DNA of 64,000 nt from contig SCFE01000042.1 in assembly GCA_004352715.1 (NCBI GenBank), positions 1,426,377-1,490,376 of the forward strand, in the 5' to 3' direction. The notes beneath the pieces were generated by a model. That model was given only the letters and a program-made list of their open reading frames with translations. It had not been told where the DNA came from and ran no database searches. The translations under genes were made by a program, and so were the position numbers. Every line of letters starts with the position of its first letter. The first letter of the stretch is position 1. Positions 47,601-54,941 of this stretch are shown here, piece after piece. The stretch comes from Hofstenia miamia. Its lineage: Eukaryota > Xenacoelomorpha > Acoela.

Positions 47601-48404
47601 ATGTCTTCTGCTAGATGTTTTTTCATTTAATCTGCCATATCACAAAAATACTTGAAAAGATCATACGGAAAACTATGGACGATGTTTTTGGTAATATTAT
47701 AGTATCCTAATATATTTTTTCGACCACTTTTGCATACTATTTTAACTTACCGATAACAAGGAAAAAGATATTCATAGATTGAATCATCTTCTCTGATAAT
47801 AACTTTGTCAAGAAACCAGCCAGCACCTAAAAACTTGGTTATTACTTCTTCGTACAACAGAAATATAGTGTAAATTCCCTGGATGAATTAAACAAATATT
47901 GGTTGAAACTTTTTAGACTGTCGCTATTTGCTTAACGAATTATCTGAAAACCTTCAGTATTTATGTCAATGATATTAATAATGAGTTATTAATAGAATAC
48001 ATACTAATAGCTTTTTTAAAATTAAACTGAAACTAGATACTGCTCAGCATGGTACTTACCAAAGGAAGATTCAGGGTCTAACATAGGTTGGTATAATTTT
48101 TATAAAAATTTTGCAATAAAATGTGTATACATCGTAACCTTTATTCGACATAAAATATTAGAAATCAGTTCTACTTGTCAAAAGCATATATCAAAACTAG
48201 ATACATCGGAAACGCAATACGTACGTAATTGAATTTGTTGTGTACATGTGCCAGCTTATATAAGAATTGGAAATATATGACGACGAATTCTCAAATTTCC
48301 AACATCCTCTCGATTTCAACCTTACTATCCAATGCATTATAACTAAATTCAAAGAAACCGACAAAACTCTTCTTCCATTTAACAATAGCTGCTTTTTTGA
48401 AAGT
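16359..48404 (-). CDS. five-PLAT-domain protein, LOXHD1-like (15 exons joined, 5' end open)
   Basis: Exons in transcript order: 48404-48326, 48077-48060, 47826-47751, 42836-42715, 42535-42372, 41827-41738, 33891-33759, 33587-33418, 33078-32835, 31894-31737, 30935-30849, 30806-30671, 28795-28629, 18857-18338, 16549-16359. All have AG/GT borders, all phases agree, and the sum is 2,355 nt (784 residues plus stop). Five PLAT/LH2 beta-sandwich domains follow each other (residues about 1-98, 99-227, 228-365, 366-492, 493-625), recognisable by KxRxxHDNxG, WFL/WYL and CxxWL blocks. Residues 625-784 are Lys/Ser/Pro- then Glu-rich and look disordered. PLAT domains bind lipids and membrane-linked proteins; in mammals LOXHD1, with about 15 of them, serves hair cells. 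There are no catalytic lipoxygenase residues, no membrane span and no signal peptide in the part seen. The first half of PLAT 1 and the start codon are missing. PLAT identity is very likely; orthology to LOXHD1 is inference. Confidence 0.85.
18338..18857 (-). CDS. PLAT gene exon N: rest of PLAT domain 5 and basic tail
   Basis: Acceptor TATTTAG, donor AAGC|GTATGT, 520 nt, phase 0 to 1. It encodes GAITSIVIGHDSEEG, VQDIYVKIDV, then about 30 extra residues with several Cys not found in the other four domains, and RWLSIEEDDKRVEIEV. The remaining hundred residues are Lys/Pro/Asn-rich and probably disordered. It is the largest exon. Confidence 0.85.
19519..19973. mobile_element. MITE-like element with gtgtgttccc termini
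   Basis: The left end gtgtgttcccactgtcgact and its near-perfect complement at 19945-19973 form terminal inverted repeats of about 29 bp. Inside are repeated sub-motifs (ttcagactatcg, tttatca/tgataaa). A second, partial copy lies at about 20908-21079. No target duplication was found and no transposase is present. It sits in the last large intron of the PLAT gene. Confidence 0.6.
19655..19734 (+). repeat. two perfect 40-bp tandem repeats
   Basis: The 40-bp unit starting ttatttatcaggtgataaat occurs at 19655-19694 and 19695-19734 without differences, inside the MITE-like element. The unit itself contains the palindromic tttatca/tgataaa motif. Confidence 0.85.
19909..20907 (+). repeat. 1-kb direct duplication, copy 1
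   Basis: About 999 bp is repeated at 21015-22013 at a fixed offset of 1,106 bp. I saw only two differences by eye (gaacgtcac/gaatgtcac and tctggg/tcttgg). Both outer breakpoints lie in MITE-like sequence carrying the ttcagactatcg motif. The sequence has no gene. Confidence 0.9.
21015..22013 (+). repeat. 1-kb direct duplication, copy 2
   Basis: This is the partner of 19909-20907. After 22013 this copy continues into gypsy-associated sequence, whereas copy 1 breaks into a MITE-like segment at 20908, so copy 2 is probably the original context on the right side. Confidence 0.9.
22200..25420 (-). mobile_element. decayed Ty3/gypsy element: integrase end and downstream ORFs
   Basis: Near 25410-25340 the minus strand reads TDQGVHFKSKLFQ, the second catalytic Asp block of a retroviral-type integrase. 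Around 25330-25290 follow pieces of the ANxGVE block with the third acidic residue, spread over several frames. Minus frames 25027-24707 and 24609-24325 look like the variable region after the integrase; the latter is Ser/Thr-rich and ends KRAGVKRTQ. Further frames at 24302-24093, 22926-22732 and 22655-22326 are in the same orientation and may be a former third ORF, but I recognise no domain there. The element is cut off by a TA repeat at 25422, and no LTRs were identified. Confidence 0.55.
25422..25456. repeat. (TA)n microsatellite
   Basis: About 17 uninterrupted TA units lie exactly at the junction between the minus-strand gypsy remnant and the plus-strand LINE fragment. Confidence 0.9.
25460..26225 (+). 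mobile_element. decayed L2/CR1-like LINE reverse transcriptase fragment
   Basis: In the plus strand, over several frames, the RT blocks appear in order: HPICLTPVATHNFEKLL (RPISLLPVxxKxFEK), VAYKSKRSTTDSVIYLVDW (QxGFrxxRST), CFIFLDFLSVFNTVFPEK (motif A, with the catalytic Asp in LDF), IGVSEGSPISQLLYNFYT (GVPQGSPLSPLLFxLYT), then YADDTIEAFQ (motif C, the YADD box). Stops and frameshifts show it is dead. It lies opposite in orientation to the neighbouring R2-like fragment. Confidence 0.7.
26230..26760 (-). mobile_element. decayed LINE reverse transcriptase fragment (R2/R4-type), copy 3
   Basis: Minus-strand blocks in order: EALKKMKNWKVPG (about 26645), VHERLAVALEKCV, VGRTFLMQKDPKKG and SNFRPITCL (26561-26440), then after a deletion RGIFQGDSLAPLLF and LIPITEKLKET (26345-26255). 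These match the LINE series WKxPGxDGV, TGRTVLIQKDPxKG, NYRPITCL and RGIFQGDSLSPLLF. The segment between RPITCL and RGIFQG, including motif A, is deleted. It is the best preserved of the three same-family, same-strand copies in the window. Confidence 0.75.
26890..27900 (+). mobile_element. decayed Ty3/gypsy RNase H-integrase fragment
   Basis: The plus strand carries, over shifting frames, ADASKHTSTSILTQ (RNase H opening, VTDASxxGxxAVLxQ), IIECVKSWRNFLVRGKF, LTTTDKKAAS (catalytic Asp block) and KQNISADAL-like text. Then from 27480 come STTPWQRIFLNF and IGPLPLVTK, matching the integrase start (TTPWERxxxDFxGPLP). LIHIDRERQF near 27665 corresponds to the SDRGxxF catalytic block. There are many stops. 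It is opposite in orientation to the gypsy remnant at 22.2-25.4 kb and overlaps it in domain content, so they are probably two insertions. Confidence 0.65.
28629..28795 (-). CDS. PLAT gene exon M: first half of PLAT domain 5
   Basis: Acceptor ATTTTAG, donor AAG|GTATAT, 167 nt, phase 1 to 0. It encodes YTVVIETDDRKLPKQSKKTV, then LKGEHGDSGRRLL. The loop that normally reads AGTDA is replaced by a Lys/Ser-rich one. A 9.8-kb intron follows. Confidence 0.85.
29801..30085 (-). other. unrecognised 94-codon open frame in an intron
   Basis: The frame starts at an ATG and has less AT-biased codons than its neighbours (it includes MNNANLVQSIPDYFEGRR). It lies between PLAT exons L and M, has no PLAT motif and no matching splice context that I could see. 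It may be a transposon remnant. Confidence 0.25.
30671..30806 (-). CDS. PLAT gene exon L: end of PLAT domain 4
   Basis: Acceptor TTTTTAG, donor GCAG|GTAAGC, 136 nt, phase 0 to 1. It encodes MSEFICSRWLAVDKD, then LAREIPI, matching FxCxRWLAxDEDD...xREI. Confidence 0.9.
30849..30935 (-). CDS. PLAT gene exon K: core of PLAT domain 4
   Basis: Acceptor ATATTTAG, donor AAG|GTATGA, 87 nt, phase 0 to 0. It encodes GELKKIRVEHDNYGSNPSWF, then LEK. Confidence 0.9.
31421..31627. mobile_element. hAT MITE with near-perfect 8-bp target duplication
   Basis: The 207-bp element starts CAGTGGCGTACGCAAGGG and ends in the complement of CAGGCGTGTACGCAGGA. The flanks are atgtagtt (31413-31420) and atgtaatt (31628-31635), identical in 7 of 8 bases. 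It lies in the intron between PLAT exons J and K. Confidence 0.75.
31737..31894 (-). CDS. PLAT gene exon J: first half of PLAT domain 4
   Basis: Acceptor ATTTTAG, donor TTCT|GTAGGT, 158 nt, phase 1 to 0. It encodes YKLRVYTGSEDDAGTDAQIT, the textbook PLAT opening, followed by a Cys-containing strand. Confidence 0.85.
32059..32088. repeat. (AT)n microsatellite
   Basis: Simple AT repeat in the intron between exons I and J; a second short (at)n tract is at about 32291-32310. Confidence 0.85.
32539..32730. repeat. local duplication with inserted LINE scrap and single n
   Basis: The block ttttgatcttagtaatatct... with its AT tail occurs at 32539 and again at 32633, right after an isolated n at 32632. 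Between the copies, 32601-32631 is identical to the RT-motif region at 26265-26296 of the LINE copy 3. A duplicated overlap plus foreign sequence next to an n points to a wrong gap closure. Confidence 0.7.
32835..33078 (-). CDS. PLAT gene exon I: core and end of PLAT domain 3
   Basis: Acceptor TTTTTAG, donor GCTG|GTAAAT, 244 nt, phase 0 to 1. It encodes LGKLKEIQIGHVGEGNPATW, YLERVEVRE and FTCQEWLDSE. Core and end are in one exon here, whereas domains 2 and 4 split them, so an intron was lost or gained. Confidence 0.9.
33418..33587 (-). CDS. PLAT gene exon H: first half of PLAT domain 3
   Basis: Acceptor TGTTTAG, donor ATCC|GTAATT, 170 nt, phase 1 to 0. It encodes VTVVTGEEIAGSTAADVYVD and later GEFGSTGTRFL, as in PLAT (VTVxTGD...GTDAxVxVxLxGExGxTGxRxL). 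Confidence 0.8.
33759..33891 (-). CDS. PLAT gene exon G: end of PLAT domain 2
   Basis: Acceptor ATCTTTAG, donor CCAC|GTGAGT, 133 nt, phase 0 to 1. It encodes IVMHNPETND, then SWISTKQGCGDLIKEI, matching the last strands. A TA-repeat tract abuts the acceptor side at 33902 and a 7.8-kb intron separates it from exon F. Confidence 0.75.
33902..33980. repeat. TA-rich microsatellite beside exon G
   Basis: About 80 bp of TA repeats with small interruptions begins about 10 bp beyond the acceptor of PLAT exon G, taking up the usual branch-point area. Confidence 0.85.
34078..35110 (-). mobile_element. decayed CR1/Jockey-type LINE reverse transcriptase fragment
   Basis: Minus-strand blocks in order: SDVQPISLHSVPAKTMETIA (about 34930-34870; RPISLLPVxxKxMEKIV), MSKTFDTVLNEMLLHKM (about 34745-34695; motif A, DMSKAFD), CVENGLTLNTKKSQ (34430-34385; WxxxNxLxLNxxKS), VSTMCAK (about 34270), and TAFLGMTEQGIKKIR with NRAER (34130-34078; the end LQKLQNRAAR). 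The order is correct and the fragment is over 1 kb, but it is broken by stops. It fills part of the 7.8-kb intron between PLAT exons F and G. Confidence 0.7.
35111..37330. other. intronic AT-rich sequence with (TA)n
   Basis: No coding signal was recognised. A (ta)n tract spans 35602-35633. A G-rich patch around 36475-36545 (aggcgggcagc, gcgggcatggggc) stands out from the AT background and may belong to an old DNA transposon. Confidence 0.4.
37330..39560. other. intronic AT-rich sequence, isolated GC patches
   Basis: Patches near 37340-37460 (gcgggccaagg ... gcagcccatggctggg) and 37790-37870 (cgtctctgcttgtgtctgtt) look like repeat fragments, but no termini or coding motifs could be defined. 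Confidence 0.35.
39570..39673 (+). repeat. two perfect 52-bp tandem repeats
   Basis: The unit starting cttctatgtcgttactttta occupies 39570-39621 and 39622-39673 without a mismatch, so it is a very recent slippage or an assembly effect. Confidence 0.9.
39925..40110 (+). repeat. direct repeats rich in gagccgag motif
   Basis: The string cagacttgtcaacga followed by ccgagcttctaa occurs at about 39928 and again about 40053. Between the copies is a tandem gagccgagccgagccgaacc run. The first unit ends near gcttgaaccctg, which resembles hAT termini such as the element at 12863. Boundaries are not resolved. Confidence 0.55.
40620..40970. other. coding-like remnant, strand and family unresolved
   Basis: Both strands have open frames in a stretch less AT-rich than its flanks (minus 40811-40620, plus 40720-40971). 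The minus frame reads RTHPGMTYRNINCRIRSNPE. I could not match either reading to a family. It may be a transposon fragment in the 7.8-kb intron. Confidence 0.25.
41738..41827 (-). CDS. PLAT gene exon F: core of PLAT domain 2
   Basis: Acceptor ATTTTAG, donor CAG|GTAGTA, 90 nt, phase 0 to 0. It encodes LRISHDNSGHKPDWFLKQ, the best conserved PLAT core in the window. Confidence 0.9.
42372..42535 (-). CDS. PLAT gene exon E: first half of PLAT domain 2
   Basis: Acceptor AATTTAG, donor GAG|GTAACC, 164 nt, phase 1 to phase 0. It encodes LYITTGDMPDAGTTAVVYL, a clear match to the PLAT opening (VxVxTGDxxxAGTDAxVxxxL). Confidence 0.8.
42715..42836 (-). CDS. PLAT gene exon D: end of PLAT domain 1 and linker
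   Basis: Acceptor TTTTAG, donor GGAA|GTAAGT, 122 nt, phase 2 to phase 1. It encodes WLDSGVGDRKIERNL, matching the last PLAT strands (RWLxxxxDDGKIERxL), then a Lys-rich linker. It is separated from exon C by a 4.9-kb intron. Confidence 0.8.
42837..47750. other. 4.9-kb intron between PLAT exons C and D
   Basis: No recognised gene inside. Patches with gacccg motifs near 45395-45430 and 45730-45770 suggest an old repeat; open frames at 44107-44313 (minus) and 44939-45259 (plus) resemble nothing I know. Confidence 0.4.
47751..47826 (-). CDS. PLAT gene exon C: WFLDKV block of PLAT domain 1
   Basis: Acceptor TTTTTAG, donor CG|GTAAGT, 76 nt, phase 1 to phase 2. It encodes AGWFLDKVIIREDD and ends in LFPCYR, the canonical PLAT FPCNRW segment, with the intron splitting the Arg codon just before Trp. 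Confidence 0.8.
48060..48077 (-). CDS. PLAT gene exon B: 18-nt microexon
   Basis: Eighteen bases between acceptor TATGTTAG and the strong donor TTTG|GTAAGT encode PESSF, the loop just before the WFL motif. It enters and leaves in phase 1. Splicing it in gives the continuous domain text NPESSFGAGWFLDKV across exons A, B and C. Without it the phases of A and C would still agree, so it could be skipped without a frameshift. Confidence 0.6.
48326..48404 (-). CDS. PLAT gene exon A: centre of PLAT domain 1
   Basis: The exon follows acceptor TTTACAG and ends at donor GATA|GTAAGG, 79 nt, entering in phase 0 and leaving in phase 1. It encodes FEFSYNALD, which occupies the place of IRIGHDN in the standard domain, with Tyr-Asn in place of His-Asp. 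It is the most diverged PLAT core of the five. Confidence 0.6.
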
Positions 48405-48807
48405 CTGTAAAGTGAGACATTTATTATAACATAGGTAAATAAATTACTTATAAATGGTCGCTATTTGCTGTAAAATGTTGTCCAAGCACATTAGTCCACA
48501 GCATGCATTCCATAAGTTCTTAAATTCATTATTATAAAACTGTAAATCCAAGTAATTTATATTTAAAAATTTACTTATTCTAGTTTCTATTGGTTTCAAT
48601 GTAAATAAAAACTTAGCGATATTAATAAATAAGTCAATTATTAATAATTTTACAAAGAAATTGAGATTTATTCTCTTAAGGTGAAAATATAGATTAAGAA
48701 GAATTGATATTAAAAGAACGACTTGGTTTGATAACAATTAGAATGAAATCGGCGATTATTAATTTCTAATGTATATGAGAAAAAGTTATGAAATTATAAC
48801 GACCTAC

Positions 48808-48935
48808 CGACACAAGAAAAAGGATAAGCTGTTGACAGGAAATAGGCCATCACCATTTTTGTAATCACCTGTTACAGTTTCGGAAACGTTGATCGATGTC
48901 AAAAAAATAGGACAGTTAACCGGTTTGGGGGACAT
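48808..48935 (-). CDS. candidate first coding exon of the PLAT gene (uncertain)
   Basis: An ATG at 48933-48935 has an in-frame TGA a few codons upstream, as expected for a true start. The frame contains VTGDYKNGDG, which resembles the first PLAT strand (xVxTGDxxNAGTD). It reaches a good donor (CG|GTAGGT) at 48807, but that ends in phase 2 while the next exon (48404) starts in phase 0. An alternative donor CAG|GTGATT inside it would end in phase 1, the phase at which the other PLAT modules begin, but then an exon of about 165 nt is missing and I could not find it between 48405 and 48860. Either an exon is lost or highly diverged, or this is not part of the gene. Confidence 0.3.
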
Positions 48936-51900
48936 TTTGAAAAATCAATCGCGAGCAATTTGGAAAAAGCGGAATGAAGACATTTACAATATTCATAAAC
49001 TATAATGTTGCAAGAATTGCATTTTCTAATTTTTCTTATGCTGATGTGAAACTTAATTCTTCTTGCGCTATAATTGCATGCACATATGTTTTCCTCTACT
49101 TATTAACACAGGTTCTTTCTGATTGGTCGACTGCAGCAATATTGATAAGTGGTATTCTCGCTTAAATCACTCTGTGTATGTTTACGTAGAATTAGATTCC
49201 TTATTTTTAATGCTATCACGCAAAAACGAGTTCATTTGGTGTAGGATTTTCTGTTCTTAACCCTATTCCTCTATTTTAGACTCCTTAGGCTTGGGAAGGG
49301 AGAACCCCCCACCCCCTATCTAAGTGTGGATTGGATTATGATATTCTCAATTGCAAATATTTTCAGACCAGTCTGCACTTGAATTTGGTCTTATTTTACA
49401 CACGTACTAATAGGCCTACGCATTATAATACAAAGCTATGTAATCATAGGTTATACTTGATTTGAAAAAAGTCTAAACAATCAAGTCGCAGTTGTAGTTG
49501 GTCAGATATTTCTCACCAAGTGGATAAGTTATTAAATAACTACTTACAGAGATTTACATAGAAATGTTATAATTTCATATAGTGATAATGCAATTCCCAT
49601 AAATGTAAAAAATAAATCATATAAAAATATATTACCTAAAAATGAAGATTTCCAACTATGTGGAGTATGTAAAATTTTAAATTTCGGTTCAAAACCCCTG
49701 ACTAATTTACATGTAGTCTCAACATAAAAAATAGTAAGATATTCACATTACACGTGTTACTAAATAGCTTGCGACTAAACAAAAATGAATATATTTTAAG
49801 AAATAACTTTAACGATTGCAGTATGGGACAATAATCTGCACAAAAACTCATTAATATTTGTATTAGAGATATTGTGACATTCCATCAAAACTCTACTCAA
49901 ATCTGAAATTCTAACAGCAAATTAACAATTTCATGAATTCCACCAGGGCTCATTTACATGCCACAAAGTATCAGACACTAGGCATCTCTAAGATTAAATT
50001 TGACAAATATAGACATCATTTTTGAGATTTTGTAGAATAGTTCTTGAAAATATGATTATAAAATCAAAGCGTAATAGTTTTCTTATCAAATCGAAATTCG
50101 TAGAATAAAAGAAGATTATCATAAAAGTGCTAGCAAGTGGGATTTACTAATAAGCTTTTATAAAAATTATTTGATAAATCAATATTTTGAGTCACTTAAG
50201 CGAAATTTTGCTGCAATTATAAATTGAGACGTATAGACTCGCTTAATGTAATGTTTGGATTGTTCTTTAAAGGACACGTAATAAAAATCAGACGTGATTG
50301 ATGAAAAAATTTTTTTTACTTGTGTTTGCCCTTGGCCTGTTTCAGCGGTTTATTCTCATTTACTGTTTTCCTGGCCTTGGGGTTGTTTAATATTTTATTA
50401 CAATTTATTTATTTGAAATTGGTCTTAGACATGGACATTTGAAATACAAATGTGGTTGGTTTTCACCAATTTACCTTCTACCAGTTCTGGACCTAAAGAC
50501 AGAAATTTTTCAGCTCCGATTATATTACATACAGTATTAATTAAAATGGTCTGCTTAGCATAAGCTTTGTAGATAAGATGCCAACTTTGAAAACTGGTCA
50601 AAATCTTAATAGTTATATGTCTAATGACGAACATGGGTTGGATATATAAGTTTCAAAGCTACCATCTTAACATTAATGCTAGCCACATATTAAAGTATCT
50701 TTAAAAATATAAAATCTCTTGCTCAATATTGTTAATGCAATATATTTAGACGTGACTTATATATGTTTTATTGTTTTTTATGAAGCAATAGAAATGAAAA
50801 TAGAAATACCAAATGCTGAAGTTACAAAATTCATGTTGATAATAATGTTTTCCTTCTTGGAAAATCTTTGTAATAGTTACATTATTTTATACACTTTGAT
50901 TTAAAGGAGAGTTAACGGACTCTAAATAAATATGCTTGTCATATATACTTGATATTAGCGTTCACTGAAGCCTTTGTCAGCAAAATTTGTGTAATGTTTT
51001 GAAGTGATTCGATTGAAGCTATCATTAAATCTCAAGAGATGATCGTAGCTTATTCAAATATCTGCTCATTTAAACGCTCATTATAAAGACAAATGGCATT
51101 TAATTACAAAGCATTATCTCTAAACCGCATATTTATGTCTGTTTTGAAGTGTGATTTTATTGTGATTAAAGAGAATCCGTAATTCAAAAGTTAATCATTA
51201 ATTTTTAAAGTTTCCCAGTTCTATTTTCAATATTTAGTGTAAATCACATGTATAACGAAATCTATCTAAAATCCAGGATAATTAAAAAAATTTTTTTGAA
51301 AGTATTAAAGTACTGTTAAATATATAATCATAAGTCAATTGATTGCATCAGTATAATTCATTTGTAGCCTATTTTGCATTCATGAAATAGCATTAAAAAA
51401 TTAAATATAAATTAGTTACATATTATATATAAAACATAAATTAAATTATTAAGAAAATTGAAATAAAGTAAATAATATATATTAAATTACATTGGCCAAA
51501 GAAGCATTTCATCGACTGATGACTACGCCCTAATTATAAGTACAATTTTCACTTTGTTTTTTTATAAAAATTTTTAATTTCAAGGTTATCAAATATTCTC
51601 TAAATTATTTTGAAAATTCATTTAACATTTATCCTATAATGCTTACAAACAAAAAATTTCAAGAATGTTTTCACAATGCTTTTTTATATTAAAGGGATTT
51701 AAGAAACAAAATAACAAATAAATTTTTACTTGCAAGCAACAGCTTATATATTATTGTTAACTAACATTGCCAGTGATGCCAACAGCGGTTCACCAGTGGG
51801 CCACTAATCTTATTACTGATATCCAGTTTAGCTCACTTGCCTCCAGTGGTCCATTGCTGATGGTGATGGCTAATTAGGCTAAAATTCTAATACTTAAAAA

Positions 51901-52958
51901 CTTTGAGAAAAATAATTTGAAAAATAATAAAAATTATATTCAATTTATCCTTGTACAACCTAGTCTCAGAAAAATTCACCTTACTAAATCCATACGTTAA
52001 ATAAACTTATGTTCAACCACAAAAATGAGAAATACTATGAATTTTGACACCAACAAATTTACCGTAAATGCAGAGGTCTGCACTGAGTGATTAGCCTAAA
52101 TAAAACATGACCACAACCGATATTGAGCCATTTTTCAAAATAAGAAAAATAATTACACATGACAGCTCTTATACTTAATACATCAACACATAGTAACGGT
52201 GGGAAAGTGCTTAATCTTAGAATGTTATAATTTGATTCGATGTGCAGAATTCCTTCAACGTGATTGAGATGTCAGATGAAATTTTATTCAAAATTATCGA
52301 CAATTATTTGGATACTTCTTCAGCGTCGGTTTTACTACGATAATTAGCATAGGGTGTATAGGGTATCAATAACTAGCATACAAAAAAAGAAATATTTAAA
52401 TGAAACGATATTTGAATGTCTACTGGTATGGGTGTGATTTAAGGCAGATGTCCATAAACCAAGCTAAAAATTATTGAATGTTGAACAGCCAATTTCAAAA
52501 TATAGTAATTTTAATCAAAATAGTTTAATAATTTTTAGGCTTTATTAAAAATGGTGCACGGATGCAGACTATTTAGATATTGTCATGGATGAATTTTGTA
52601 AAACTGAAATTTATTTTTTAAAGTATTAACTGAAGAATTAAAAAATTCCATGCATAACACTATTTAATTAACTTCATCGAAGTAAAAAATAATACAACAA
52701 TTTAAATATTTATATCTATATTTCAACATAAATTATATATTACCTAACTATAGCTTAGAATTGAATAAAAAGTTATTATTTTTTCAATACACGAAACTCA
52801 GAACTAATTATATTTATCCCGATTAAAACAGAAATTGACACCATTTTGTATTTGAATAAATTGAAATTATTGGAATTTAAAAATTTAGGCATCTAAAAAA
52901 CTATTTTTAAGAATTTTTGATCTATACACTCATTATTCAGGTTAGCTGGTATACGTAT
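48936..52958. other. AT-rich intergenic upstream of the PLAT gene, no gene seen
   Basis: No coding signal, RNA gene or defined element was recognised. Any upstream exons or the promoter of the PLAT gene should lie here or further right, but none could be identified. Confidence 0.4.
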
Positions 52959-53349
52959 TAGAGGTGGGCGCCGCTTTCAGCCGACTACTATTGGCGACGC
53001 AGACCCGATAAGGTCGGCGACGGCGTAGCCGGTTGAGTGACATCTATGGAACTGCATTAGGTTGTATAATATTCCAAATAGAAATCATATATGGTCTATG
53101 GCCCTGTAAAAACCGTACATGATGCAGGCAGTTTTGTGAAACTATCTATCTCCAAAAAGGTTCCTCATGTGGTTACAGGCAATCTGATTAATGAGACATA
53201 ACTTAATCAATGTCACTACCACATCGACGACTTTAAATGTTGTTTCCCTTTTTGAGACATTTCGTTTATCTTGATATAGTTCTAGTTATCAATCGGCTCA
53301 GCCGTCTAAATTTTCCGGCGGCGGCTCAGCCGGCTGGCGCCCAGCTCTA
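52959..53349. mobile_element. hAT-like MITE, GC-rich termini
   Basis: The left end tagaggtgggcgccgctttc and the right end (complement tagagctgggcgccagccgg) form imperfect terminal inverted repeats. Both are followed by GC-rich blocks with repeated cggctgagccg-like motifs, while the centre is AT-rich. TAGRGxTGGGCG termini are found in many hAT elements. No matching 8-bp target duplication was seen, so the ends may be off by a few bases. Confidence 0.6.
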
Positions 53350-54059
53350 TCCCCGTTCCTCACTTTAAGTGGAAATTTGTAAATATAAATTATGTTTACC
53401 ATTAAAATTACTGTTATAGATGCAATAGAAAGCAGAATTATGTGAAGAAAGCATAAAACATTGCTTAGATAATTTCAAACCATTTCTTACGTGAATGACA
53501 ACAATGTAGTTGTTTTTATTGTCAGAGCAAGGTCTACCTTTAACCACGGATACTGCCAATTTGGCGGGTAACATGAAATTGGTCAATTAGACATCGAAAG
53601 CATTACAATAATAATCAAAAGTTTCGAAACACTATTTATAGCAAAATCAATATGTGATTGTTCAAGATATGCTTCTAATTTTTCACAGAATGGGTAATTT
53701 TTTCATTGTGAGTTTAAAGTAGCGTACACGCTTACAACTTTGAGAGCAACTTTTTGGGTAATTATAAAGTTCACAGCAAAAATATTTTGCGTACACACTT
53801 CCAACTTTGTGCACAACTTTTTGGTTGAATTATGTTTATTGCCATTTTTGAAAATTCAATCTATCAGTAAAATGCACTACAAATATTACAATCAAGCAGT
53901 CTGAAGAAAGAAGACCTCGTTTTGAAAGAATTTTCTGTAATTTTAATCAGTTGTGTAAGTAATAATGCGCGGTTAAATTCTTTCTCTGTGACAAATGACA
54001 AAATTGTAATATATGAATTGTTAAATATTAAAGAACCTGCTATCGACGTAAACGTACGA

Positions 54060-54812
54060 AAACACGGTGATAAGAGGACTTGGCTTATGAAGCCTATTCA
54101 AAATTTGAAAAGTATTGCAAATCTTGTGATGTTTCGATGTCCGATTATATAAATGAATTCGATAGGTTTTACAACAAAGCTAGAGTATATAAAATGGAAT
54201 TGCCTGATGCAGTGCTTTGCTTTCAAATTGTTGGACAATGCTGGTCTTGATGAGAAAGAGCGTCAGTTAGTTCTTTCGTCTGCTCAGAAGCTGGAATTTA
54301 TTGCTATAAAATTAGCCTTGAAGCGCATTTATGGTGGGTCGTCCATGCAGCCAACTACATCTGCAGCATCTGGAATCAAAATGGAAGCTACAGCATTTCA
54401 TGTGGATCAGCTTGAATCAGAACAGTGTCAAAATAATGACGTTTACTTAGCTAGCCGTGGACAAAAGTATTATCGTTATAGGAGGTCAGGTGTACAACAT
54501 GGTGGCCGTTCTCAAGTGCGCAATCGTCAAACGGCAGAAAGAAGATGCTACATATGCGATTCCAAAATGCATTTGTCATGGACGTGTCCACATAAGACTG
54601 ATACGGAGCAGTATGTTAATCATTGTTATGCTGAGAAATTACCCAGCTTGTTGGAGCAGTCTTATGGAAGAGGAATAGTTGATACTGCTTGTACTATATC
54701 TGTTTGTGGTCGCATTTGGGTGAACGACTATATTAATTCACTATCTAAAGAACGAGCAAAACGAGGTAAAATGGCAACACAGCAACGTTCCAAAAGTTTT
54801 TGTATTTGGTGA
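54060..54812 (+). pseudogene. copia Gag with CCHC knuckle and start of protease
   Basis: From about 54075 the frame reads DLAYEAYSKFEKYCKS, then SDYINEFDRFYNKARVYKME, the conserved Gag helix region of metazoan copia elements. A frameshift near 54205 moves into the 219-codon frame, which continues with LLDNAGLDEKERQLVLS. A zinc knuckle CYICDSKMHLSWTC (C-x2-C-x4-H-x4-C) lies at 54546-54587. The protease active site VDTACTISVCG follows at about 54678, with Asp at 54681 and D-T-A instead of the more usual D-S/T-G. The upstream part is also frameshifted near 54068. The apparent ATG at 54153 lies inside Gag and is not the true start. Confidence 0.75.
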
Positions 54813-54941
54813 TAAGAATAGAAGGAAATCCTTCTGGAATGTAATTATATCTGTTAGATTCGGAACTCAAAAGGTATCACTTGCTGTACGAGTTGTAGAT
54901 GGTAAGTTGCCATTGCTTATTAGTAAAACGTCTCTTAAAAA

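Noticed and set aside
48197-48385. Minus-strand 62-codon frame overlapping exon A
   Set aside because: It is in a different frame from the PLAT reading; splicing exon A to the microexon in the other frame gives a coherent domain.
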